Of a DNA stretch of 58,261 bases, positions 9,742-18,108 are shown piece by piece. Origin of the DNA: an uncultured Prevotella sp. (GTDB lineage: Bacteria; Bacteroidota; Bacteroidia; Bacteroidales; Bacteroidaceae); contig CAJOOC010000063.1 in the NCBI GenBank assembly GCA_905236165.1, positions 1 to 58,261 of the forward strand, written 5' to 3'. A model generated the notes under the pieces. That model saw only the letters and a list, made by a program, of their open reading frames with translations. It was not told where the DNA came from and made no database searches. Each line of letters opens with the position of its first letter. Position 1 is the stretch's first letter. The translations under genes and the position numbers were made by a program.

Positions 9742-9845
9742 CGTGATAACGATATAACGCAATAACGCAATAACGATATAACGTGATAACGGTATAACGA
9801 CGTAACGTGATAACGAAATAACGGTATAACGTGATAACGACAATA
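9742..9845 (+). repeat. Octamer array, CGNNATAA
   Basis: 13 consecutive 8-bp units: cgtgataa cgatataa cgcaataa cgcaataa cgatataa cgtgataa cggtataa cgacgtaa cgtgataa cgaaataa cggtataa cgtgataa cgacaata. Confidence 0.95.
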
Positions 9846-9857
9846 ATTATTAAAGAA

Positions 9858-11438
9858 ATGAAGAATTGCGCTCTTCTTTTATTGCTGCTGATGGCGGTGC
9901 TGCAGCCGGCTTGCGCCGTGACGTTCGACGAGACGACACGCTACAGCAAGGTCGTCATCAACTCTCGACTGAGTGATTTCTATGCCAACACGAAGCAGAC
10001 GGGCTTCGACGTGTATGATGCCAATGGCACGAAGGTCAAGCCTTCGGCCAAGCCCGGCAACCTGGGCCTTGACTATGTGCTGGGCCTTGTGGGCAAGGCC
10101 GTGCTTGAAGCTGCCGACTACTATAGCGGCAAGGACGATGAGGCGGCTAAGGGATGGTATCGCACCTTGGAGAACTATGGCAATGCCTTCTATGCCACCG
10201 TGCCTACCTCGGGAGGCAGCCTCGACGACCTTAACGCCACGAAGATCTACACGCTGCTCTATGAGCTCTCAAGGGGGAAGTTCGCCGGTGTGGCCAATGC
10301 CGCCACAACCGCTAACGCCCTCAGCGCCATGCAGAATGCAGCAAAGGGACTGAAGGCACACGACAAGACCTACAGCATCGCGGCCTCTACCCTCAGCGAT
10401 GCCGCAGGCGGGTGGTTCCATAAGAGCGGATATGTAAACCAGCTGTGGCTCGACGGACAGTATATGGGGCCGGCACTGCTGGCACAACTCGTCACCCTCA
10501 ACACCCTCAATGGAGGCACACCAGTGGTGAAGGTGGACTTCCAGGAGCCCTGGAAGGTGATAATGAACCAGTTTGACATCACATGGCGTTACCTCTGGAA
10601 CGATGAGACGGGACTGCTCTATCACGCCTTCTCTGCCACGCCAACGGCATCAACGTCGGCTGCGGCATGGGGACAGGAAGGAGTCTACCACTCACAGGAG
10701 TACTGGGGACGTGCCGAGGGATGGTATTTCCTCGCTCTCATAGATGTTATGGAGCAGATGCAGCTGGCAGGCATGACAGGCAGCGCCGACTATGCCACGC
10801 TCCGCACATACCTCAACAAGATGGCGGCAGGCCTCGCTGCAAAGCAGGATGCACAGACGGGATGCTGGTATCAGCTGCTGAACTATGATGCATCGTTCGC
10901 TGCCGACACGTATAAGGGAAAGAAATATAACTCCGTCAATAACTATATAGAATCATCGGCCACGGCTATCTTCATCGCATCCTACCTGAAGGGACAGCGA
11001 CTGGGAATGTTCGATACTGACTATACCGCTGTGGCAAAGAAGGCCTACAAAGGTTTCGTGGAGCAGTTTATCGTTGATGACGGCAACGGGGGGGTGCACC
11101 TCATAGGCTCTTGCCGCTCGGCAGGGCTATGCGGCAGCAATAAGCGAGACGGCTCTGCGGCATACTATCTGCTCGGACCGGACGTGACACGCGTTACTGC
11201 AGAGATGAAGCAGACAGAGGGAAAGGTGCTGGGAGCATTCATCCTCGCTGCTGTGGAGTATGAGCGCATGGCTGATGCAACGGCCCTCGCATGCGTATAT
11301 AATAATAAGGAACGCGAGGCTGCGAAGAAATACCTTGCACAAAACAAAGTGCTGATAGAGACGCCCCAAGGCGCCTACAGCGCAGAGGGAAGAAAAAGCC
11401 CCACCCCATCCCTCCCCAAAGGGAGGGGGACGGAATAA
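9858..11438 (+). CDS. Secreted glycoside hydrolase family 88/105-like protein (unsaturated glucuronyl/rhamnogalacturonyl hydrolase)
   Basis: GGWFHKSGYVNQLWLDGQYMGPALLAQL, GREGWYFLAL-type (RAEGWYFLALIDVMEQM) and CWYQLL motifs; signal peptide; GC-rich repeat at the 3' end. Confidence 0.75.
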   Translation: MKNCALLLLLLMAVLQPACAVTFDETTRYSKVVINSRLSDFYANTKQTGFDVYDANGTKVKPSAKPGNLGLDYVLGLVGKAVLEAADYYSGKDDEAAKGWYRTLENYGNAFYATVPTSGGSLDDLNATKIYTLLYELSRGKFAGVANAATTANALSAMQNAAKGLKAHDKTYSIAASTLSDAAGGWFHKSGYVNQLWLDGQYMGPALLAQLVTLNTLNGGTPVVKVDFQEPWKVIMNQFDITWRYLWNDETGLLYHAFSATPTASTSAAAWGQEGVYHSQEYWGRAEGWYFLALIDVMEQMQLAGMTGSADYATLRTYLNKMAAGLAAKQDAQTGCWYQLLNYDASFAADTYKGKKYNSVNNYIESSATAIFIASYLKGQRLGMFDTDYTAVAKKAYKGFVEQFIVDDGNGGVHLIGSCRSAGLCGSNKRDGSAAYYLLGPDVTRVTAEMKQTEGKVLGAFILAAVEYERMADATALACVYNNKEREAAKKYLAQNKVLIETPQGAYSAEGRKSPTPSLPKGRGTE

Positions 11439-11520
11439 CGGCAGGACGTGATAACGACATACCGATATAACGTTATATCGACAGCCGTAATACCGTGATA
11501 ACGATATACCGTTATACCGA
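11431..11520 (+). repeat. Octamer array, CGNNATAA, degenerate
   Basis: cggaataa cggcagga cgtgataa cgacatac cgatataa cgttatat ... cgtgataa cgatatac cgttatac; contains the stop codon of the upstream gene. Confidence 0.85.
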
Positions 11521-11534
11521 AAGACTTGAAAACA

Positions 11535-13220
11535 ATGGACGATAAGAAGATTATATTCTCAATGGTGGGGGTGAGCAAGATTATCCCTCAGAACCAGAAA
11601 CAGATTTTGAAGAACATCTATCTCTCCTTCTTCTATGGAGCGAAGATAGGTATAGTGGGTCTCAACGGCGCAGGTAAGTCTACGCTGATGAAGATCATTG
11701 CCGGACTGGAGCAGCCTACGCAGGGCGAGGTGGTGTGGAGCCCGGGATATACCGTGGGCTATTTGCCACAGGACCCGCCTCTCGACGAGACGAAGAGCGT
11801 GATGGACAATGTGCGCGAAGGCGTGCAGCATGTTTATGATGCCCTGAAGGAGTATGACGAGATAAACCAGAAGTTCGGACTGGAGGAGTACTATGGCGAC
11901 CCCGACAAGATGGACAAGCTGATGCAGCGACAGGCCGAGGTGCAGGACATCATCGATTCTACCGATGCATGGAACATGGACTCGAAGCTGGAGCGCGCTA
12001 TGGCAGCCCTGCACTGCCCGCCAGGGGAGAGCAGCGTGCAGACACTCTCAGGAGGTGAGCGCAGGCGTGTGGCACTGTGCCGACTGCTATTGCAGAAGCC
12101 CGATGTTCTGCTGCTCGATGAGCCCACCAACCACCTCGACGCAGAGTCGATAGACTGGCTGGAGCAGCACCTGCAGCAGTATGAGGGCACCGTCATTGCC
12201 GTGACCCACGACCGTTACTTCCTCGACGATGTGTCGGAGTGGATATTGGAGCTGGACCGTGGCGAGGGAATACCCTGGCGAGGCAACTACTCTTCATGGC
12301 TCGACCAGAAGACACAGCGTATGGCGCAGGAGGAGAAGACCGCCTCTAAGCGACAGAAGGCCCTGCAGCGCGAGCTGGAGTGGATACGCATGGCACCGAA
12401 GGCACGTCAGGCTAAGGGTAAGGCACGTCTGAACTCTTACGACGCTATGCTCAACGAAGAGCAGAAGGAACGCGAGGAGAAGCTGGAGATATTCATCCCC
12501 AATGGTCCGCGCCTGGGCAACAAGGTGCTGGAGGCCAAGGGTGTGGCGAAGGCCTATGGTGACAAGGTGCTCTTCAAGGACCTGAACTTCATGTTGCCGC
12601 CTAACGGCATCGTAGGTGTCATAGGACCGAACGGAGCGGGCAAGACAACGCTCTTCCGACTCATCATGGGTCTGGAGCAGCCCGATGCCGGCACCTTCGA
12701 GGTGGGCGAGACGGTGAAGTTGGCCTATGTGGACCAGCAGCACAAGGACATTGACCCAAAGAAGAGCGTCTATGAGGTGGTGAGCCAGGGTGTGGAAACG
12801 TTCCGCATGGGAGGTCGCGACGTGAATGCCCGTGCCTACCTCTCACGCTTTAACTTCTCGGGTAACGACCAGGGGAAGCTCTGCGGCGTCCTCTCCGGAG
12901 GTGAGCGAAACCGCCTGCAGCTGGCTTTGGCACTGAAGCAGGAGGGTAACGTGCTGCTGCTCGACGAGCCCACGAACGATATCGATGTGAACACCCTGCG
13001 TGCACTGGAGGAAGGTCTTGAGGCCTTCGCAGGCTGCGCCGTCGTGATAAGCCACGACCGATGGTTCCTCGACCGTATCTGTACGCATATCCTGGCATAC
13101 GAAGGAGACGGCAATGTATTCTTCTTTGAAGGCTCATATTCTGATTACGAGATAAACAAGGCGCGCCGACTCGGCACCGACGAGATTAAGCGTCCGAGAT
13201 ACAGAAAGCTGTTGGAATAG
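11535..13220 (+). CDS. ettA: ABC-F translational throttle ATPase EttA
   Basis: Two ABC domains (GLNGAGKST, LSGGERRRVALCRLLL, GPNGAGKTT, LSGGERNRLQLA); EttA-like N-terminus. Confidence 0.92.
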   Translation: MDDKKIIFSMVGVSKIIPQNQKQILKNIYLSFFYGAKIGIVGLNGAGKSTLMKIIAGLEQPTQGEVVWSPGYTVGYLPQDPPLDETKSVMDNVREGVQHVYDALKEYDEINQKFGLEEYYGDPDKMDKLMQRQAEVQDIIDSTDAWNMDSKLERAMAALHCPPGESSVQTLSGGERRRVALCRLLLQKPDVLLLDEPTNHLDAESIDWLEQHLQQYEGTVIAVTHDRYFLDDVSEWILELDRGEGIPWRGNYSSWLDQKTQRMAQEEKTASKRQKALQRELEWIRMAPKARQAKGKARLNSYDAMLNEEQKEREEKLEIFIPNGPRLGNKVLEAKGVAKAYGDKVLFKDLNFMLPPNGIVGVIGPNGAGKTTLFRLIMGLEQPDAGTFEVGETVKLAYVDQQHKDIDPKKSVYEVVSQGVETFRMGGRDVNARAYLSRFNFSGNDQGKLCGVLSGGERNRLQLALALKQEGNVLLLDEPTNDIDVNTLRALEEGLEAFAGCAVVISHDRWFLDRICTHILAYEGDGNVFFFEGSYSDYEINKARRLGTDEIKRPRYRKLLE

Positions 13221-13252
13221 CCCCACCCCGACCCTCCCCAAGGGGAAGGGGC

Positions 13253-13336
13253 GAGATTACGGGATAACGGTATAACGTTATAACGAAAGCGGTATAACGT
13301 TATAACGTGATAACGGTATAACGAAGAAGAAATAAC
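13253..13336 (+). repeat. Octamer array, GNNATAAC
   Basis: gagattac gggataac ggtataac gttataac gaaagc ggtataac gttataac gtgataac ggtataac before ATG at 13338. Confidence 0.9.
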
Positions 13337-13337
13337 G

Positions 13338-14573
13338 ATGATGAGTTTTGATTACTTAATTGTCGGCTCCGGCCTCTTCGGAGCTACCATAGCCTATAAG
13401 GCACGTCAGGCTGGCAAGACTTGCTTGGTGATTGACAAGCGCCCACACCTGGGCGGTAATGTGTATTGTGAACCCGTGGCGGTGGCTGATGCCGACGGCA
13501 AGGGCGAGCACGTCATCAACGTGCATAAGTACGGTGCACATATCTTCCATACCTCCAACAAGGAGGTGTGGGACTTTGTCAACGGCATCGTGGAGTTCAA
13601 CAGATATACCAACTGCCCTGTGGCCAACTATAAGGGTGAGTTGTATAACCTGCCGTTCAATATGAACACCTTTAATAAGATGTGGCCTGATGTGCATACC
13701 CCTGCCGAGGCGATGGCGAGGATAGAGGAGCAGCGCGCACCATTCAATGGCGCTCACGCTCCCATACCGCAGAACCTGGAGGAGCAGGCCATCAGCCTCG
13801 TGGGACACGATATATACACCAAACTCATCAAGGACTATACGGAGAAGCAGTGGGGCAGGGACTGCAAAGACTTGCCGGCTTTTATCATCAAACGTCTGCC
13901 CGTGAGGCTGATATTTGATAATAACTACTTCAACGACCGCTATCAGGGCATTCCTATAGGTGGATATAACAAACTCATTGACGGACTGCTCGAGGGTACG
14001 GAATGTATGACGGGCATTGACTTCAAGGACTGTGAGCGCAGCTTCAACAGCGAGACAGGACTGTGGGATGTTAGATGTTCATCCTTAAATGTTCAATGTT
14101 CAATGTTCAATGTTCAATGTGGTAAGATCATCTACACCGGCCCTATCGACGAGTATTTCGGCTACAGGCTCGGCAAGCTCGACTGGCGCACCGTCTCCTT
14201 TAAGACCCGCATTGAGGACACACCGAACTATCAGGGCAATGCGGTGGTGAACTATACCTCGCATGATGAGCCCTATACCCGTGTCATAGAGCACAAGCAC
14301 TTTGAGATGTTCGGGCAGGAGGTTTATGACTGTCCCAAGACGGTGGTGAGTGAGGAATACTCTACGGAGTATCAGGAGGGCATGGAGCAGTTCTACCCCG
14401 TGAACGATGAGCGCAATAACAAGCTGGCTGAGCAGTACCGTGCTTTGGCCGAGCAGGAGAAAAACGTCGTATTCGGTGGCCGTTTAGGGCAGTACCGATA
14501 CTATGACATGGCACCCGTCATTGAGCAGGCACTGAAGGCTTCAGAGGCTTTCAGGCGCTGCTCATTGGGGTGA
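13338..14573 (+). CDS. glf: UDP-galactopyranose mutase
   Basis: DYLIVGSGLFGATIAYKARQAGKTCLVIDKRPHLGGNVY; INVHKYGAHIFHTSNKEVWDFV; YTGPIDEYFGYRLGKLDWRTVSFKT. Confidence 0.95.
   Translation: MMSFDYLIVGSGLFGATIAYKARQAGKTCLVIDKRPHLGGNVYCEPVAVADADGKGEHVINVHKYGAHIFHTSNKEVWDFVNGIVEFNRYTNCPVANYKGELYNLPFNMNTFNKMWPDVHTPAEAMARIEEQRAPFNGAHAPIPQNLEEQAISLVGHDIYTKLIKDYTEKQWGRDCKDLPAFIIKRLPVRLIFDNNYFNDRYQGIPIGGYNKLIDGLLEGTECMTGIDFKDCERSFNSETGLWDVRCSSLNVQCSMFNVQCGKIIYTGPIDEYFGYRLGKLDWRTVSFKTRIEDTPNYQGNAVVNYTSHDEPYTRVIEHKHFEMFGQEVYDCPKTVVSEEYSTEYQEGMEQFYPVNDERNNKLAEQYRALAEQEKNVVFGGRLGQYRYYDMAPVIEQALKASEAFRRCSLG
14073..14120 (+). repeat. Heptamer AATGTTC tract inside glf
   Basis: ttaaatgttcaatgttcaatgttcaatgttcaatgt; the same heptamer occurs at the right edge of the window. 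Confidence 0.85.
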
Positions 14574-14603
14574 CGTGGAACCGTTGATACTCCATCCAAA
14601 AGT

Positions 14604-14645
14604 AATAGACCGTCCATTAGCGTGTAATGGACGGTCTTCTATTGC
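14604..14645. terminator. Bidirectional intrinsic terminator between convergent genes
   Basis: GACCGTCCATTA (14608-14619) / TAATGGACGGTC (14625-14636), perfect 12-bp stem. Confidence 0.8.
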
Positions 14646-14714
14646 GTTCTTGTGATTGTTGCAAAGGTGTTTTTGCGTACTGCCTTAGCGGCCTGACGCG
14701 GTGCTTTCAGTGCG

Positions 14715-16760
14715 TTATTGCCCTGTTGCTCCCGGTGCGGCATCGTTGCCAGTGGAGAGGCTGGAGGCACCGGTGGTTTTGGTGTTTCCTGTGGTGATGG
14801 TGGTTGCGTTTTTTTCGGTAGGTTTCTGTGGCATGCGGTCACGGTGCAGCACGTCAACGATTGGAGTTGTGATACCGCTGACAGTGGCTTTAGCAGGTCC
14901 GGCGATGTCGAGGATGACGATATCGTTGAGGCCCTTCTTTAGCCAGCAGCCTGGCAGGTAGAGGGTCTGCTGCGGACCTACTTCCCAGAAACGTCCGAGG
15001 CAGTGGCCGTTGACCCATACGAGGCCTTTGCCCCATGAGGACATGTCGAGGTAGGTGTCGCCAATCTTCTTCACCTTGAAGGAGGCACGGTAGTAGGCGG
15101 GGCTGCTGCTGGAGGCCTGAGATAATACTGCGGGCTCTTGTACTGTTGGAGGCACGGGGATGGCGCTCATGTCGTCGAGGTGCTGTGAGAGGGCTGCGCC
15201 TTCCATTACGGGGAAGAGGTATGTCTGCCACTCTTTCAGGTTGTAGGTCAGTTCGTCTTTGCCCTGCGTGGTGATGAGCTCTACTTTGTTGGTGATGCCC
15301 TTGCGGTCGTGGATGAGACGGCTGTAGTTGATGCGTCCCATTGCCTCTACAAAGATGTCGAGGGTGGTGCCTTCGGCGATGTCCTTGTCTATGCGCAACA
15401 GACACTCTCCCTTGCCGCCATCGCTGTTGCCGCGATAGAAACGTCCGATTTCATCGTCGCCAAGGTATATGATGCCATAGTCGCAGAGGTCGTTGATGCG
15501 CAGCAGCGTTCCGGCCTTCACGGCGGGCAGCGTGGTGGTGTAGAGTATGCTACCGTAGCCTTGGTTATACTGCTCCATAGGCTGCAGGTCGCGACTGTTG
15601 ATGGCTGTAGGCATGTTGCCAGCCCGAAGGAGCGGCATCATCTCTGTGAAGGTGATGGCTGGGATGGAGATGACGGGGATGGGCTTCGGCACGGATGGCA
15701 GTTTCTCCTTGCTATATTGCTGCAGGAGGCTGCGCAGCTCGTAGTACTTCTCCGTGGCACGGCCCTGCTCGCTGATGGGAGCATCGTAGTCGTAGGAGGT
15801 GCAGTCGGGTGCGAACCCTTTGTTGTTGGCTCCTGCCCACCAGGCGAAGGAGGTGCCGCCATGAGTCATGTAGAGTGAAAAGGAGATATCGTTCTCCAGC
15901 ATTGTCTTGATGCCGCTGACCATTGCAGCGGCAGGACGCGTCTCGTGTTTGCTGCCCCAGCCGTCAAACCAGCCGCTCCAGTATTCGGAGCACATCATGG
16001 GACTGTCGGGCCGCAGCTCACGCAGACGGCGGAACTGCTTCAGCACGTCGGTGCCGGTGCCGAAGTTCATGGTCCACAGCAGGTCGGGGAGGGCGTTCTT
16101 CTCGAAGTTGGTGGACCAGTCGCACTGGAAGAGCAGCGTCTTGTCGAAGCCCACCTTGCGAAGGATGTCGCGGATAGATGAGACGTAAGGCTTGTCCTCG
16201 CCGTAGGAGCCGTATTCGTTCTCTACCTGCACCATGATGATGGGGCCGCCCTTGTCGGCAGTGAGGGGTGCGAGCTGTTCGCCCACCTTTTCCTCAAAGA
16301 GCTTCACGCGCTCCATGAAGTATGGGTCTTTCTCGCGCAGCTTGATGTCACGCTTCTTCAGCAGCCACCACGGCAGGCCACCCATCTCCCATTCAGCGCA
16401 GACGTAGGGTCCGGGGCGCACGATGACCTTCATGCCATGCTTCTGGCAGAGACGCACAAAGGCTGCGATGTCGTTCTGGCCGGAGAAGTCGAAGACGCCC
16501 TCCTGCTGTTCGTGGATGTTCCAGAAGACATACATACAGACGGCATTCATGCCCAGTGCCTTGCACATCTGGATGCGGTGCTCCCAGTAGGGACGCGGGA
16601 TGCGGGGATAGTGCAGCTCGGCGGCGCGGATGCCTTTGGCTACAGACAGTTGCTCAGGGGTGAGCTCGGGAAGGCGACCTACGGCCTTGCTCTCAGGCGC
16701 TGAGGCCGCGGATGGCAGGGACAGAGCAAGGAACAGGAGAAGGGAAAGAATCTTGTTCAT
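14715..16760 (-). CDS. Beta-galactosidase, glycoside hydrolase family 35, secreted
   Basis: MCKALGMNAVCMYVFWNIHEQQEGVFDFSGQNDIAAFV; RPGPYVCAEWEMGGLPWWLL; QVENEYGSYG. Confidence 0.93.
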   Translation of the reverse strand: MNKILSLLLFLALSLPSAASAPESKAVGRLPELTPEQLSVAKGIRAAELHYPRIPRPYWEHRIQMCKALGMNAVCMYVFWNIHEQQEGVFDFSGQNDIAAFVRLCQKHGMKVIVRPGPYVCAEWEMGGLPWWLLKKRDIKLREKDPYFMERVKLFEEKVGEQLAPLTADKGGPIIMVQVENEYGSYGEDKPYVSSIRDILRKVGFDKTLLFQCDWSTNFEKNALPDLLWTMNFGTGTDVLKQFRRLRELRPDSPMMCSEYWSGWFDGWGSKHETRPAAAMVSGIKTMLENDISFSLYMTHGGTSFAWWAGANNKGFAPDCTSYDYDAPISEQGRATEKYYELRSLLQQYSKEKLPSVPKPIPVISIPAITFTEMMPLLRAGNMPTAINSRDLQPMEQYNQGYGSILYTTTLPAVKAGTLLRINDLCDYGIIYLGDDEIGRFYRGNSDGGKGECLLRIDKDIAEGTTLDIFVEAMGRINYSRLIHDRKGITNKVELITTQGKDELTYNLKEWQTYLFPVMEGAALSQHLDDMSAIPVPPTVQEPAVLSQASSSSPAYYRASFKVKKIGDTYLDMSSWGKGLVWVNGHCLGRFWEVGPQQTLYLPGCWLKKGLNDIVILDIAGPAKATVSGITTPIVDVLHRDRMPQKPTEKNATTITTGNTKTTGASSLSTGNDAAPGATGQ

Positions 16761-16762
16761 GA

Positions 16763-18028
16763 TTATCTTGCGGGTGTTAGGTATGCTTTTCCACCTTTTA
16801 TATATAACGCGCCCGCGCGTGGGGTGGGGCAGGGGCGGCCAAGGAGGTCGGTGGGTTGAGTTGTCTGCGATTGTATCGCAGACTCTCCAACGGAGTTCTG
16901 TGTAGCAGGGTCATTAAAGGGAATAGAGGTGATACCGGTTGCGTTGTCGAAGTCGAGGGTAAGGTTCTTGGCTCCTCCTACTGACGGGGCGGGGAGGTAG
17001 AAGCGATACTGCGGCACGGTGACACCTGCACCGACATAATAGAAGCCCGCCCCCGCCTTGCCGTTCTTTACTTTTACTCCGAGGGCGAGGGCTTCAGTGG
17101 AGGTGGTGGGGGTGTATGTGCTTTCGTCGGTGGCAACGAACATGTTGTCATCAGTAGTGAGGGTGCAGGCGGCTGTTGCTATGGGGATGCTGAAGGAAAC
17201 GGCTCCCTCATTGGTAGAGCAGAGGAGCAGGCCGAAATGTGCCGGCACAACGCCCGTAGCCTTCGTAAGGTGAAGCACACCATTGGCATAGCTGTCAGCA
17301 TAGAAGGCCGAACACTCCGTGACATTAGTGAAGTCCAAAGCCGACGCCGACGAGAACGCCGCAACGCCGTAGTTGCTGATAGAAGTGGAGATGTTTTCCG
17401 TGTCAATGCCGACTTGGATGCCGAGTATATAGGGAAAACTGTTTGTATTGCCTGATACATCCAATTTTAACTCTGTATCATTTACAAATATTCCACCAGT
17501 AATTCCATAATATATGCGGATGGTTCTTACATCTTCCCATGAAGAAAGATCAAAAGAAATCCAATCAATGTCGTCACCTGTGTATGTGTCAGCAGTGTAG
17601 TAATCTGCGTTCTCACTTGCAGAATTTAGGCCTTTCCAACCGACTAATACAATTTGACAGGGTCTGCTCGTGTCTTTATAGCTCTGCCATGTAATTAGTC
17701 GAAGACGTTTTATACTATTGCTGTTAGAAGTAATTTGTATGTAGTTGCTATTGTAAGAGTCAGTAGCAGCATTAATGGCTTTTGAATAATAAAAGAATTC
17801 TTTGGAAACGCTTTCAAATGATCGTTTGCTTATGTTTGCCATATCATTTGTAGAAGCATTAATCTTTATTCCATTAACATCTGTAAGGTCAAAGAATGTG
17901 GAATAGAAATCGCTTCCCAAACCTGATGAAGATGATGAAAAATACGTCTTCTCCGTAAAGTTAACCTCTGCTATTGCAGACGTTGTTGTCAGCAATAGCA
18001 GAAGTAGTGTATTGAGTGTTGCTTTCAT
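16763..18028 (-). CDS. Secreted protein with T9SS-like C-terminus
   Basis: Signal MKATLNTLLLLLLTTTSAIA; C-term DLLGRPCPTPRAGALYIKGGKAYL. Confidence 0.75.
   Translation of the reverse strand: MKATLNTLLLLLLTTTSAIAEVNFTEKTYFSSSSSGLGSDFYSTFFDLTDVNGIKINASTNDMANISKRSFESVSKEFFYYSKAINAATDSYNSNYIQITSNSNSIKRLRLITWQSYKDTSRPCQIVLVGWKGLNSASENADYYTADTYTGDDIDWISFDLSSWEDVRTIRIYYGITGGIFVNDTELKLDVSGNTNSFPYILGIQVGIDTENISTSISNYGVAAFSSASALDFTNVTECSAFYADSYANGVLHLTKATGVVPAHFGLLLCSTNEGAVSFSIPIATAACTLTTDDNMFVATDESTYTPTTSTEALALGVKVKNGKAGAGFYYVGAGVTVPQYRFYLPAPSVGGAKNLTLDFDNATGITSIPFNDPATQNSVGESAIQSQTTQPTDLLGRPCPTPRAGALYIKGGKAYLTPAR
16863..16883. repeat. Palindrome GTCTGCGATtgtATCGCAGAC inside a CDS
   Basis: Read directly; related copies at 23186-23240 and 47575-47595. 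Confidence 0.9.
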
Positions 18029-18073
18029 TATGGTTTATGTATCATGGTTCCGACATGGCAGTCGGGTAATCAT

Positions 18074-18104
18074 AATTTGTTAATTTGTTAATTTGTTAAT
18101 TCGA
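18074..18104 (+). repeat. TTAATTTG octamer array ending TTAATTCGAAC
   Basis: aatttgttaatttgttaatttgttaattcgaac. Confidence 0.9.
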
Positions 18105-18108
18105 ACCT

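Noticed and set aside
11375-11578. Minus-strand ORF with YRYHGITAVDITLYRYVVITSCRY
   Set aside because: Translation of an octamer array, not a gene.
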